Assembly: GCA_963734685.1 (NCBI GenBank)
Contig: CAVTIC010000007.1
Coordinates: forward strand, 1,054,001 to 1,118,000
From: JAOUEA01 sp963734685
GTDB taxonomy: Bacteria; Actinomycetota; UBA4738; HRBIN12
Length of the DNA stretch: 64,000 nt
Direction: 5' to 3'
The notes beneath the pieces are model-generated. The model was not told where the DNA came from. It saw nothing but the letters and a program-made list of their open reading frames with translations, and did not search any database. Of the stretch, positions 1 through 8,470 are shown in pieces. Each line of letters starts with the position of its first letter. The stretch's first letter is position 1. The position numbers and the translations under genes are program-made.

Positions 1-830
1 AGCGGGTTCACGCCGCTGCCGTACGTGCCCACGTGGCCGGTGAGCAGGCTCAGGTTGATCAGCGAGAGCACGTTGTCGACGGCGTTGTGGTGCTCGGTGA
101 TGCCGAGCGTCCAGCAGATCATCGCGCGATCGGCCTTGGCGTAGGCGTGGGCGACCTCGCGGATCACGTCGGCGGGCACGCCCGTGACCCTCTCACCGCG
201 CTCGAGGGTCCAGTCCATGATCGAGTCGACGTACTCGGTGAACCCGACCGTGGCCCCCTCGATGAACGCGTGGTGCTGCAGGTCGTAGGCGACGATCTCC
301 CGGGCGATCGTGTTCGACAGTGCGATATCGGTGCCGACGTCGATGCCGAGCCACAGGTCACCCCACTCGGCCGACTCCGTGCGCCGGGGGTCGACCACGA
401 TCAACGTGGCCCCTCGGTTGACCGCCTTCAAGACGTGGTGGAAGAAGATGGGGTGCGCGGCCCGAGCGTTCGAGCCCCACAGCAGGATGAGGTCGGTGTT
501 CTCGACCTCCTCGTATGAGCTGGTACCGCCACCGGCACCGAAGACGGTGGCCAGACCGACCACCGAAGGCGCGTGTCAGGTGCGGTTACAGCTGTCGATG
601 TTGTTGCTGCCGAGGACCTGGCGGCTGAACTTCCCTGCGACGAAGTTCATCTCGTTCGAGGCCTTCGAGCAGCTGAACACCCCCGTGCCCCAGCCCGGAT
701 TGCGATCGACGGCGCGGCGCAGTCCCTCGGCGGCCCGATCGAGGGCCTCGTCCCAGGTGGCCACGCGCAGCTCGCCGTTCTCGCGAACCATCGGCTCGGT
801 CAAGCGGGTGAGCGTCGTGCTCATCGACAC
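1..830 (-). CDS. Selenocysteine-containing formate dehydrogenase alpha subunit (partial, runs off the window start)
   Basis: Molybdopterin oxidoreductase of the FdhF type, oxidising formate to CO2 (or the reverse). Reading the minus strand, residues such as VFSCSKASNEMNFVAGKF and NNIDSCNRT lead to an in-frame TGA at 576-578, after which the frame continues as HAPSVVGLATVFGAGGG and then WGSNARAAHPIFFHHVLK, VVDPRR, WTLGITEHHNAVDN, LTGHVGTYGSG up to base 1. The TGA lies exactly where E. coli FdhF has Sec140 (RVUHGPSVAGL), and a SECIS hairpin follows it, so it is read as selenocysteine. Start: AAGGAG at 839-844 is 8 nt before a GTG at 828-830; ATG at 834-836 and 822-824 are alternatives. The protein begins directly at LTRLTEPMVRENGEL, so the usual N-terminal CxxCxxxC [4Fe-4S] module is absent. 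fdhD lies 2 kb away. SelA/B/D and tRNA-Sec are not in this window. Confidence 0.9.
546..578 (-). promoter_or_regulatory. Bacterial SECIS element with its UGA-Sec codon
   Basis: On the minus strand the UGA (576-578) is followed by 18 nt and then the apical loop GGUCU (553-557), closed by a 7-bp stem GGUGGUC (558-564) / GGCCACC (546-552) containing one U-G wobble. From established knowledge, the E. coli fdhF SECIS has the same GGUCU loop, and by my count also 18 nt after its UGA; the loop G and U contact SelB. Recoding is inferred, but geometry, loop sequence and protein context all agree. Confidence 0.9.
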
Positions 831-1137
831 GTGCATCTCTCCTTCCGGCCCGGATCTGTCCGAACGCCTCGATTCTACGGCGCGCGGGCGAGACGAGGTC
901 GCATCGCGACCGCGGTGGAGGGGTCGAACCGACCTCAGGACCCCGTGCGTCGAGGACCATCGAGTCTCGCCGGGCGCGCTGCGACGTCGCGGTTCGTCGA
1001 CGGCGGTGCGGCACACGCGATGATCAGCACGGCGCTACCGAGGGTCGAGGCCCGCATCCGAGACGACCTCCTGCGAGGGCCGGCATCCGGCGCTCCCGTG
1101 TGCGACGCACCTACCCGGGTGGCGAGCTGCTGCAGGC
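831..1137. other. Intergenic region between divergent fdh and the repeat-protein gene
   Basis: No convincing gene. On the minus strand a -10-like TAGAAT sits at 872-877, about 35-40 nt upstream of the formate dehydrogenase start, and an AAGGAG ribosome site lies at 839-844. No iron-sulfur (CxxCxxxC) coding sequence that could complete the truncated dehydrogenase N-terminus was found in either remaining minus frame. Confidence 0.5.
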
Positions 1138-1155
1138 GTGCGCCATGATGTGCAC

Positions 1156-2226
1156 ATGGACCACATCCCGATCGGTGATCATCCGGAGGAGCCGGACAAC
1201 GTCGTGCGACTGCCGGGTGCTGAGGACTCCCCCTCGCCGACCGACGACGAGATCAGCTACGAGGAGGCGATCGCCGCCGACGCCGAGGCGGACGACGAGG
1301 ACGACGCTCCCCCAGGACCGCTGCCTGGGTTGCAGGTCGCCGGGCTCGTCGAGCAGGGCGTGCGCGTCGGCGCCGGCCTGTTCGCGGCGGGCGCCTCGGC
1401 CTTCGCCGACGCGCTCCGTTCGACCATGCCACGTGACGAGGAGACGACCGGGCAGAAGGACCCGGCGGCCACGCTCGCGGGCGCCGGGCTCGGCGCCGCG
1501 GTCGCCGCCGCCGAGGCCGCGGCCGGCGCAGCCACACAGATGGCCCGGACGATCGGACCGGCGATCACCTGGCTGGTGGAGCCCCGCTTCGCGAAGGATG
1601 CGAGCGAGATGGCGGCCGGCGCCGCCCGAGTGCTCGACGGCCAGTGGAAGACGACGCAGGCCGAGATGGTCGAGGCCGCGACGTCGTTCCTCGGGGTGCT
1701 GGTGCCGGAGATCGCGCAGGGACTCGCGGACCAGGTCGACCTCACCGCCCTCGTGCGCGAACGGGTCGACGTGAACGCGATCGTCGAGGACGTCGACATC
1801 GATCGCATCCTCGACCGTGTGGACCTCGAGGCCGTGATCGATCGGATCGACATCGACGAGATCGTCGCCAAGGTCGACGTCGACGCCATCGTGGCGCGGG
1901 TGGACATGGAGCGCCTCGCCGGGTCGTTCCCGGTCGAGACGATCGTGGATCGGGTCGACGTGGACCGGGTGATCGCGAGGACCGACCTCGTTGCGATCAT
2001 CGACCGTCTCGACCTGGCTGAGATCGCCGAGGAAGTGATCGACGAGATCGACCTGCCGCGCCTGGTCCGAGAGTCGTCCGGGATCATGGCGAACGAGACC
2101 GTGACGACGGTTCGGGTCCAGGGGATGAACGCGGACCGTCTCGTCTCGCACGTCGTGGACAAGGTGCTCCGGCGCGAGGCCCGTGACCTGCTGGCTCCCG
2201 ACGTCGATCACGAGGGGCCGTCATGA
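1156..2226 (+). CDS. Protein with nonapeptide VDVDAIVAR-type repeats, partner of RDD protein
   Basis: About 356 residues in three parts: an acidic N-terminus rich in D/E; an Ala/Gly-rich amphipathic middle; and a repeat region (nt about 1735-2063) in which a 9-residue unit of the type [VI]D-x3-[IV][VI]-xx recurs (VDVNAIVED, VDIDRILDR, VDLEAVIDR, IDIDEIVAK, VDVDAIVAR). It ends in a conserved-looking tail with VVDKVLRREARD. Stop and next start overlap as ATGA, so it is cotranslated with the RDD membrane protein. From memory, such aspartate-spaced repeats occur beside or inside RDD proteins in Actinomycetota; function unknown. I took the ATG at 1156; a GTG at 1138 is in frame. Neither has a clear ribosome site. 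Confidence 0.75.
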   Translation: MDHIPIGDHPEEPDNVVRLPGAEDSPSPTDDEISYEEAIAADAEADDEDDAPPGPLPGLQVAGLVEQGVRVGAGLFAAGASAFADALRSTMPRDEETTGQKDPAATLAGAGLGAAVAAAEAAAGAATQMARTIGPAITWLVEPRFAKDASEMAAGAARVLDGQWKTTQAEMVEAATSFLGVLVPEIAQGLADQVDLTALVRERVDVNAIVEDVDIDRILDRVDLEAVIDRIDIDEIVAKVDVDAIVARVDMERLAGSFPVETIVDRVDVDRVIARTDLVAIIDRLDLAEIAEEVIDEIDLPRLVRESSGIMANETVTTVRVQGMNADRLVSHVVDKVLRREARDLLAPDVDHEGPS

Positions 2227-2759
2227 GCGGCGCCATCACCTCGCGCTCCGGAGTCTTCCCCGCGGGGGCGGGCGAGCGTCAAGGCCTGCGAGCCGGCGTG
2301 GTCTCGCGGACGGGGGCGATGGTGATCGACATGGCCTACGTCGCTGCGTTGCTCGGCATCGGCTACCTGGGGGTCGCCGGTTTCCGGTTCCTGCGGAGCC
2401 CCGCTCGCTTCACGTTCCCGGAAGCCACGCTGCCCCAGGCGGCCGTCGTCGGCTGTGTCGTGGCGGTGATCGTGCTCACGATCTCCTGGACCGGCAACGG
2501 GCGAACCGCGGGGATGCGGCTGATGGGGCTGCGGCTGCTCGGGCCGGGGGGTGTCGACATCCATACCGCCAGGGCGTTCCTCCGGGCGGTGACCTGTGTG
2601 GCGTTCCCGCTCGGGTTGTTCTGGAGCGCGGTGAGCAAGCGGAACGCGTCCCTGCAGGATCTGCTGTTCGGCACGAGCGTCGTCTACGACTGGCACATGC
2701 GGGTGCCGGTGGCCCGTGCCGACCCACCGCCACCCGACGGCGACCGGGCAGCGGTCTAG
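2223..2759 (+). CDS. RDD family membrane protein
   Basis: 178 residues. The RDD signature is visible near the N-terminus (VVSRTGAMVIDMAYVAALLG, with the Arg and Asp of the family), followed by a hydrophobic segment, a loop, a second segment (AVVGCVVAVIVLTISW), the polar motif GNGRTAGMRLMGLRLLG typical of the family, and a last hydrophobic stretch (FLRAVTCVAFPLGLFW). Some RDD proteins act as ion transporters, but the function here is unknown. It is translationally coupled to the preceding repeat protein (ATGA overlap). Its TAG stop shares the palindrome CTAG with the stop of the convergent fdhD. Confidence 0.85.
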   Translation: MSGAITSRSGVFPAGAGERQGLRAGVVSRTGAMVIDMAYVAALLGIGYLGVAGFRFLRSPARFTFPEATLPQAAVVGCVVAVIVLTISWTGNGRTAGMRLMGLRLLGPGGVDIHTARAFLRAVTCVAFPLGLFWSAVSKRNASLQDLLFGTSVVYDWHMRVPVARADPPPPDGDRAAV

Positions 2760-3592
2760 CCCACGCGTTCCGGGTGCGTGTACACGTTGCAGCGACCGTC
2801 GCGCACGAATCCGACGATCGTCATGCCGAACCGCTCACCAGCCTCCACCGCCAGCGACGAGGGCGCGCTGACGGCGCTCACGATCGGGATGCCGGCCACC
2901 GCTGCCTTCTGCACGATCTCGAAGCTTGCTCGCCCGCTCACCTGCAGGACGTGTCCACCGAGCGGCACCCGCCCGGCGAGCACCTGTTCGCCGATCACCT
3001 TGTCGACGGCGTTGTGCCGGCCGACGTCCTCGCGGAGCGTCACCAGCTCGCCACCGGGAGTGAACAGGCCCGCCGCGTGCAGCCCTCCGGTGCGGTCGAA
3101 CACGCGCTGCTTGGCGCGCAGGCGATCGGGGAGCGAGACCAGCACGTCGGCGGTCACCATCGGTCCCTCGCCGACGGGCGCGCAGCGCACCTCCACGTCG
3201 TCGAGCGCGGCCTTCCCGCAGATGCCGCACGACGAAGTGGCGTAGAAGTTCCGGTGCAGCCGGTCGTGGTCGAACGGTCGGTCGAGCGTGACGGTCACGA
3301 CGTTGTAGCGCTGTTCCCCGTCGCCGAGTTCGTCGCAGTAGGCGACCCGCCGCACGTCGCCGGGGGCGACCAGCCCTTCCGTGAACAGGAAGCCGACCGC
3401 CAGCTCGTAGTCGGCCCCCGGCGTCCGCATCGTCACGGCGACCGCGCGCGCCTCCTGGCCGGGACCGCCCGCCCTGACCTCCATCGGTTCCTCGGTGGCG
3501 AGGGTGTCGGGGCGCCGGCTCCGGACACCGTCGTTGACGGCGGTCACCCGCACCTCGGTCACGTTGCGCCGGAGCTGGTCGGACTCGGCCAT
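2756..3592 (-). CDS. fdhD: Formate dehydrogenase accessory sulfurtransferase FdhD
   Basis: 278 residues from MAESDQLRRN. FdhD passes sulfur from a desulfurase to the bis-MGD cofactor of formate dehydrogenase. The CxxC motif is visible as SSCGICGK at Cys122/Cys125, essentially at the positions of the E. coli pair, along with ELAVGFLFTEGL, GGLHAAGLF, REDVGRHNAVDKVIG and QVSGRASFEIVQKA. I chose the ATG at 3590-3592 because the upstream extension is low-complexity Arg/Pro. Proximity to the selenocysteine dehydrogenase matches function, although repeat/RDD genes lie between them on the other strand. An IscS-like desulfurase at 28787 is a candidate sulfur donor. Confidence 0.95.
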   Translation of the reverse strand: MAESDQLRRNVTEVRVTAVNDGVRSRRPDTLATEEPMEVRAGGPGQEARAVAVTMRTPGADYELAVGFLFTEGLVAPGDVRRVAYCDELGDGEQRYNVVTVTLDRPFDHDRLHRNFYATSSCGICGKAALDDVEVRCAPVGEGPMVTADVLVSLPDRLRAKQRVFDRTGGLHAAGLFTPGGELVTLREDVGRHNAVDKVIGEQVLAGRVPLGGHVLQVSGRASFEIVQKAAVAGIPIVSAVSAPSSLAVEAGERFGMTIVGFVRDGRCNVYTHPERVG

Positions 3593-3641
3593 CACATCAG
3601 TATCGGCTGCGAGACGCCTGCGGTCACGTCGAGGCCCGTGG

Positions 3642-5029
3642 TCACGCGCCGGCGGCCGCGAAGCGACGCAGGAAGAGGGCCTGGGCAAGGATCATCCGCT
3701 CGATCTCGGTCGGATCGACGCTCTCGTCGGACGAGTGGATGCGAGCCCCCGCCATGTCCTCGGCCCCCCAGAGGATGAACTCGGCGTCCGGGTTCACCCG
3801 CGCGAGCGTCTGCAGGAGCGGGATCGATCCTCCCGAACCGGCCTGACCGGCCGGCTTCCCGAACGCTTCCTCGAGGGCGGCGCGCGCCGCGGCGTGAGCC
3901 GGTCCGTCGGTGGCGCACCGGAACGCCGGGGCTGACTTCACCCGCTCGACCTCGACCGCGGCTCCCCAAGGCACGTGGGACTCGAGATGATGCACGAGCG
4001 CATCGAGCTCATGGTCGGGATCGCTGTCCGGCGCGATGCGCATCGAGAGCTTCGCCCGGGCGCTCGGCACGCAACACGTTGGAGGAACCTTCGATCGAGG
4101 TCGTGTCGATGCCGATCGCGCTGATGCTCGGTCTCGACCACAGCCTCGACCCGATCGATCCGGTGCCGATCAGCGCCGACCCGTCGAGCAGGTCGGCGCC
4201 GGTGCGGAACCCGCGCTCCGACGGCTCCATGCCGCTCCAGTCGGCGCCGCTCACCCCGTCGACGGCGACGTTGCCCTCGTCGTCGTGCAAGGTCGAGAGC
4301 AGTCGCGCGAGCGCGATCATCGCGTCGGGCGCGGGCCCGCCGAACACCCCCGAGTGCAGCGCGTGTCGCAGCGTCGAGACGGTCACGATGCACGAGACCT
4401 CGCCGCGCAGCGACGTCGTCACCGTGGGCTCCCCCACCTCGAGGTTCCCCATGTCTGCGGCGACGACGGCGTCGGCCCGGAACAGCTCGGGGTGTTCCTC
4501 GACGAACGCCTCCAGGTTCGAGTTCGTCTCCTCCATGCCCTCGACCACCAGCCGCACCGTGCAGGGCGGACGCCCGCCGAAGACCCGCATCGTCGCGGCG
4601 TGGATCACGATGCCGCTCTTGTCGTCGGCCGCGCCGCGGCCGTAGAGGCGGCCGTCGTCCTTCGCGACCGGCGTCCACGGATCGCTGGTCCACCCCTGGT
4701 CCTCGGGAGCCGGCTGCACGTCGTAGTGGGCGTAAAGCATCACCGTGGGCGAGCCGGTCCCGGGGCCCGCCGCGTCGCTCCTCGAGGCATCCTCGGGCCC
4801 CCGCACTCCGGCGACGATCGGCGGATATCCCCACGGCACGTCGTGCAGCGCCGCGTCCGCGAACCCCGCCTCCCGGACGAGCGTGAGGGTGCGCTCCGCC
4901 ATCTCGTGCACCGGCGCCTCCGGATACCCCGGGAACGCGATCGACGGGATGCGAACCAGCGACCGCAGGTCGTCGAGGACCTCGGGCATCAGTTGCGGCG
5001 ATCCTTCTGCGGAGCGGGTCGGCGTCCAC
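3642..5029 (-). CDS. M20 family dipeptidase, apparently frameshifted twice
   Basis: Zinc dipeptidase/carnosinase-type peptidase. Metal and catalytic motifs are in place: YAHYDVQPAPEDQGW, GRGAADDKSGIVIH, EGMEETNSN (matching EGMEES of human CNDP2), and near the end ILWGAEDMAGARIHSSDESV. The frame is broken in two places by one extra base. At 4990, VDADPLRRRIAAT (GTG start 5027-5029, AAGGAGG at 5034-5040) must shift to join MPEVLDDLRSLVRIPS. At 4071, SIEGSSNVL must shift to join VPSARAKLSMRIAP. Unshifted pieces are about 4009-4989 and 3642-4070. With both bases removed the protein is continuous and of normal length, so assembly indels are as likely as a decaying gene. Confidence 0.85.
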
Positions 5030-5195
5030 GTGGCCTCCTTCGAACGGCGAACGCGCATCAGTTCAGCAGGTCCCGGCCGCCGCCGCCCGCCCGACGCACG
5101 GTCGCGCCGTCCGCAACCTGCGTTTGAACCGGCGCGACCAAGGGTCGTATCGTCCGGTGCCACGCCGACGTCTCACGGGAGGATCCGACGCCGTC

Positions 5196-6866
5196 ATGAA
5201 GTCAGGACTCCAGATCGCGCAAGAAGCCGCCCTGCAGCCGATCGCCGACATCGCCGCCGCAGCGGGCATCGAGCCCGCCGAGCTCGAGCAGTACGGACCT
5301 CATCGGGCGAAGATCGACCCCTCGATCCTGGACCGGCTGTCGGGCCGACCCGACGGGAAGCTGATCATCACGACGGCGATCACCCCGACGAAGGCGGGCG
5401 AGGGCAAGACCACGACGAGCGTCTCGCTCACCCAAGGGCTCGGGAAGATCGGCAAGCGCGTGATGCTGTGCGTGCGGGAGCCCAGCATGGGTCCCGTCTT
5501 CGGCATCAAGGGCGGCGGCAACGGCGGGGGTTACGCGCAGATCGTGCCGATGGAAGAGGTGAACCTGCACTTCAACGGGGACTTCCATGCCGTGCAGGCC
5601 GCCCACAACCTGCTCGCCGCGGCGCTCGACGCGAGCGTGTACCACGGCAACGAGCTCGACATCGATCCTCAGTCGATCACGTGGCCCCGCACGCTGGACG
5701 TGAACGATCGCGAACTGCGCTACACCGTCGTCGGCCTCGGCGGCAGGGCGCACGGCTATCCCCGTGAGAACTCGTTCGTGATCGTGGCCGCGAGCGAGGT
5801 GATGGCCGTGTTCGCGCTCGCTTCCGACCTCCAGGATCTCCGCCGGCGACTCGGAAACATCGTCGTCGCCTCGACCCACGACGGGAAGCCGATCACGGCC
5901 GAGGATCTGAAGGTCGCCGGTGCGATGACCGTGGTCATGAAGGATGCCCTCAAACCGAACCTCGTGCAGACGCTCGAGGGACAACCTGTGCTCGTGCACG
6001 CGGGGCCGTTCGGCAACATCGCGCACGCGAACAACTCGATCATCGGGGACCGGGTGGCGCTGAAGCTCGCGGACTACGTGGTGACCGAGGGCGGATTCGC
6101 GAGCGATCTCGGCTTCCAGAAGTTCTGCGACATCGTCTGCCGTGCAGGCGGGTTCACGCCGAGCGCCGCGGTGCTGGTCACGACCGTCCGCGCGACGAAG
6201 TCCCACGGCGGCATGCCCTTCGCCGACCTCGGGAACGAGGATCTCGACGCCCTGCGGCGGGGCATCGAGAACCTCTCGGCGCACATCGACATCGTGCGGC
6301 AATACGGCCTGCCGTGCGTGGTGTCGATCAACAACTTCCCGACCGACACCGACGCGGAGATCGAGCTGATCCGCGAGCTCGCGGTCGGGGCGGGGGCCGA
6401 GACCGTGGTCGTGAACCGCGCGTTCGCGCAGGGCGGCGACGGCGCGATCGATCTCGCGAACGCCGTCGTCGAGGCGTGCGAGCAGCCGAACTCGTTCCGG
6501 TTCCTCACGGCAACGGGTGCCGGTTCGAAGGAGCAGATCGAGGCGATCGCCACGCGCATCTACGGCGCCGACGGGGTCGACTACCTGCCCCAGGCCGAGA
6601 AGGACATCGCACGCATGCAGGACCTCGGGTTCGGGGAGATGCCGGTCTGCATGGCGAAGACACACCTGTCGCTCAGCCACGACCCGTTGATGCTGAACCG
6701 GCCGAGCGGGTTCCGGCTGCCGGTGCGCGGCGTGGTGCCGAGCGCGGGCGCCGGCTTCGTGGTCGCCCTCTGCGGCGACATGCAGCGCATGCCGGGCTAC
6801 GGCAGGACGCCCGCCTTCCACAACGTCGACATCGACGCGGACGGCCGCACCGTCGGCCTCTTCTAG
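5196..6866 (+). CDS. fhs: Formate-tetrahydrofolate ligase
   Basis: 556 residues, the usual length. ATP-dependent formation of 10-formyl-THF from formate and THF (or the reverse). Seen: the P-loop-like TPTKAGEGKTT, FGIKGGGNGGGYAQIVPMEEVNLHFNGD, VVASTHDGKPITAEDL, and the C-terminal PSAGAGFVVALCGDMQRMPG. Start at ATG 5196 (MKSGLQIAQEA), with GGGAGG about 13 nt upstream; sequence further upstream is Arg-rich and does not fit the family. Placed with formate dehydrogenase/FdhD on one side and cyclodeaminase/formiminotransferase on the other, it links formate with the folate C1 pool. MTHFD/FolD is not in the window. Confidence 0.97.
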   Translation: MKSGLQIAQEAALQPIADIAAAAGIEPAELEQYGPHRAKIDPSILDRLSGRPDGKLIITTAITPTKAGEGKTTTSVSLTQGLGKIGKRVMLCVREPSMGPVFGIKGGGNGGGYAQIVPMEEVNLHFNGDFHAVQAAHNLLAAALDASVYHGNELDIDPQSITWPRTLDVNDRELRYTVVGLGGRAHGYPRENSFVIVAASEVMAVFALASDLQDLRRRLGNIVVASTHDGKPITAEDLKVAGAMTVVMKDALKPNLVQTLEGQPVLVHAGPFGNIAHANNSIIGDRVALKLADYVVTEGGFASDLGFQKFCDIVCRAGGFTPSAAVLVTTVRATKSHGGMPFADLGNEDLDALRRGIENLSAHIDIVRQYGLPCVVSINNFPTDTDAEIELIRELAVGAGAETVVVNRAFAQGGDGAIDLANAVVEACEQPNSFRFLTATGAGSKEQIEAIATRIYGADGVDYLPQAEKDIARMQDLGFGEMPVCMAKTHLSLSHDPLMLNRPSGFRLPVRGVVPSAGAGFVVALCGDMQRMPGYGRTPAFHNVDIDADGRTVGLF

Positions 6867-7048
6867 CGGCCCGTGACCACGCACATGCCGTCGAGGCGAG
6901 GGAGGGTCGTCACGTGAACCTGCGCCGGGTCGCTTCCACCGACTCTCGGTCCCCTCGCCTCGGTCGGCTTCGCAGGTGAGCCAGCACCACCGTCGTCGGG
7001 CATGGCTGCCTTCCCGCGAACGCACCGTCCCCGGGTGATGATGGCGCC

Positions 7049-7372
7049 ATGACGGACGTCGCGGTCTCGACGGAACGGACCCCGGGAGGTCGAGCCGCGA
7101 CCGTACTCGCAGAACCGCCGATCCTGCGACTCGCATCGTCCGTCGTCTCGGCGGTGATCACGGGCATCGTCGTCGGCGGGCTCGGTACCAGGCTCGTGAT
7201 GCGACTGAGCGCGATGGCAACCGACGACTCGACGATCGGGATGCTCACGGAGAACGGCAACCGCGTCGGGGACATCACCGGCGAGGGCACGATCGCGCTC
7301 GTCGTGCTCGCGACCGGCACGGCCGTGGGGCTGATCGGCTTCGTGCAGGACATCGACACGATCGTTGGGTAG
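7049..7372 (+). CDS. Small hypothetical membrane protein, possibly C-terminally truncated
   Basis: 107 residues with two hydrophobic stretches (LRLASSVVSAVITGIVVGGLG and TIALVVLATGTAVGLIGF) joined by RLVMRLSAMATDDSTIGMLTENGNRVGDITGEG. The GGLGTRLVMRL ... TENG...GDIT arrangement recalls a longer actinobacterial membrane family, in which more segments follow; here a stop comes right after the second segment and the convergent VOC gene begins 4 bp later. That memory is not checked, so truncation is inferred. Function unknown. Confidence 0.55.
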   Translation: MTDVAVSTERTPGGRAATVLAEPPILRLASSVVSAVITGIVVGGLGTRLVMRLSAMATDDSTIGMLTENGNRVGDITGEGTIALVVLATGTAVGLIGFVQDIDTIVG

Positions 7373-7376
7373 GCGG

Positions 7377-7787
7377 TCAGTCCTCGGGCGGCATCACGCA
7401 GAACTCATTGCCCTCGGGGTCGAGCATCACGGCCCAGACGTTGCCCTCTTCCTCGGCCCAGTTCCGAAGCGTCGCGCCGAGGCCCTCGAGCCTGATCACC
7501 TCGTCGTCGACGGTCTCCTCGGCGACGACGTCGATGTGCACGCGGTTCTTCCCTGCCTTGGGCTCGGGCACCTCGGTGAAGAACAGCACGGGGAGCCCAG
7601 GATGTTCGTCGTCGGGAGGCTCCACCATGACGCTCGGATCGTCCTCGGGGTCGTCGATGCCCTTGTCGGCGAGGCGGGCGATCTCATCCGCCTCGTAGGG
7701 CGCGACGCGCCATCCCAGTGCGGCTGCCCAGAACCGCGCCAATGGGGCAGCGTCCTCGCAATCGAAGACGATCGCGTCGATGCGCAC
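7377..7787 (-). CDS. VOC (glyoxalase/bleomycin-resistance-like) family protein
   Basis: 136 residues forming a typical single-domain vicinal-oxygen-chelate protein: IDAIVFDCEDAAPLARFWAA at the start, a PGLPVLFFTEVPEPKAGKNR / VHIDVVAEETVDDEV middle, and VWAVMLDPEGNEFCVMP at the end. This resembles the Glyoxalase_6 subgroup common in actinobacteria; the substrate cannot be read from sequence. The GTG start at 7785-7787 is set by a TAGGCT hexamer (7794-7799) ending 6 nt upstream, a leaderless arrangement. Confidence 0.85.
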   Translation of the reverse strand: MRIDAIVFDCEDAAPLARFWAAALGWRVAPYEADEIARLADKGIDDPEDDPSVMVEPPDDEHPGLPVLFFTEVPEPKAGKNRVHIDVVAEETVDDEVIRLEGLGATLRNWAEEEGNVWAVMLDPEGNEFCVMPPED

Positions 7788-7793
7788 GTCGCG

Positions 7794-7799
7794 AGCCTA
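7794..7799 (-). promoter_or_regulatory. Leaderless -10 (TAGGCT), VOC gene
   Basis: Ends 6 nt before GTG 7787 with no ribosome site between. Confidence 0.55.
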
Positions 7800-7825
7800 C
7801 GCGGGCCGCCCGGTGGAGGCCAGGA

Positions 7826-8470
7826 CTACCCGGACAACCGGAGCCCGAATGCCGTGCGGCACTGCTCGAGCAGGGCTTCGGCACGTTCGCGGATGCCCGC
7901 GACCTCGTCGAGAAGCGCCTGGCGGCGCGCGGCCTCGTGCAGCGACGTCGCGTTGATCTCGACGTTCGCCCGCGCGCAGAGGACGGCCGCGAACAGCATC
8001 GCCGCGGCGGACATGCCGTCGCTCGCCGCGTTCGGGTTCCCCATCGCGGTGGCGTCCTCGGCGAGTTCCATCAGGTCCTCGGCCCGGCGAGCGATCTCGA
8101 GCGGCACCCCCGCGGCGTGCTCCAGGGCCCGCTGGATCGCGTCGGTCCGCGAGGCGCGCTCGACGTCGGTCTCCTTCGGGAGCCGGAAGGACGTCATCAC
8201 GGCCCTGAACGCCTCGGCGTCCCGATCGCCGAGCTCCAGGAACTCCTCCCTCGCGCTGTCGGCACGCTCCACGAGCGCGGCCATCCGCTCCTCGAGATCC
8301 TCGAAGCCCGCCCTGCCCAGGGTGAGACGCCCGACCATCGAGATCAGGGCCGCCCCGGTCGCGCCGGCGACGGCGGCCGCCGCCCCGCCACCCGGGGTCG
8401 GAGCCTTCGAGGCCATACCTGCCAAGAACCCGTCGACCGTCATCTCGCCGATCGGCGAACCGTCCATCAC
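7826..8470 (-). CDS. Cyclodeaminase/cyclohydrolase family protein (FchA-like)
   Basis: 213-214 residues, the length of stand-alone formimino-THF cyclodeaminase / methenyl-THF cyclohydrolase (FTCD_C fold). Seen: TPGGGAAAAVAGATGAAL near residue 25 (the conserved PGGGS/A loop), the long helical middle, DLMELAEDATAMGNPNAASDGMSAA, and ARANVEINATSL. It would convert 5-formimino-THF to 5,10-methenyl-THF, or hydrolyse methenyl-THF to 10-formyl-THF. Its GTG (8468-8470) overlaps the stop of the upstream formiminotransferase as GTGA; ATG 8465-8467 is the other possible start. Cotranslation with formiminotransferase and proximity to fhs favour a role in moving C1 units between folate states. Confidence 0.9.
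   Translation of the reverse strand: MMDGSPIGEMTVDGFLAGMASKAPTPGGGAAAAVAGATGAALISMVGRLTLGRAGFEDLEERMAALVERADSAREEFLELGDRDAEAFRAVMTSFRLPKETDVERASRTDAIQRALEHAAGVPLEIARRAEDLMELAEDATAMGNPNAASDGMSAAAMLFAAVLCARANVEINATSLHEAARRQALLDEVAGIRERAEALLEQCRTAFGLRLSG

Noticed and set aside
576..578. TGA in the formate dehydrogenase as a nonsense mutation
   Set aside because: It aligns with the selenocysteine of FdhF and is followed by a hairpin with loop and spacing matching the E. coli SECIS.
1735..2063. DNA repeat or CRISPR-like array
   Set aside because: The 27-bp periodicity reflects a degenerate 9-residue protein repeat; there are no identical repeats with unique spacers.
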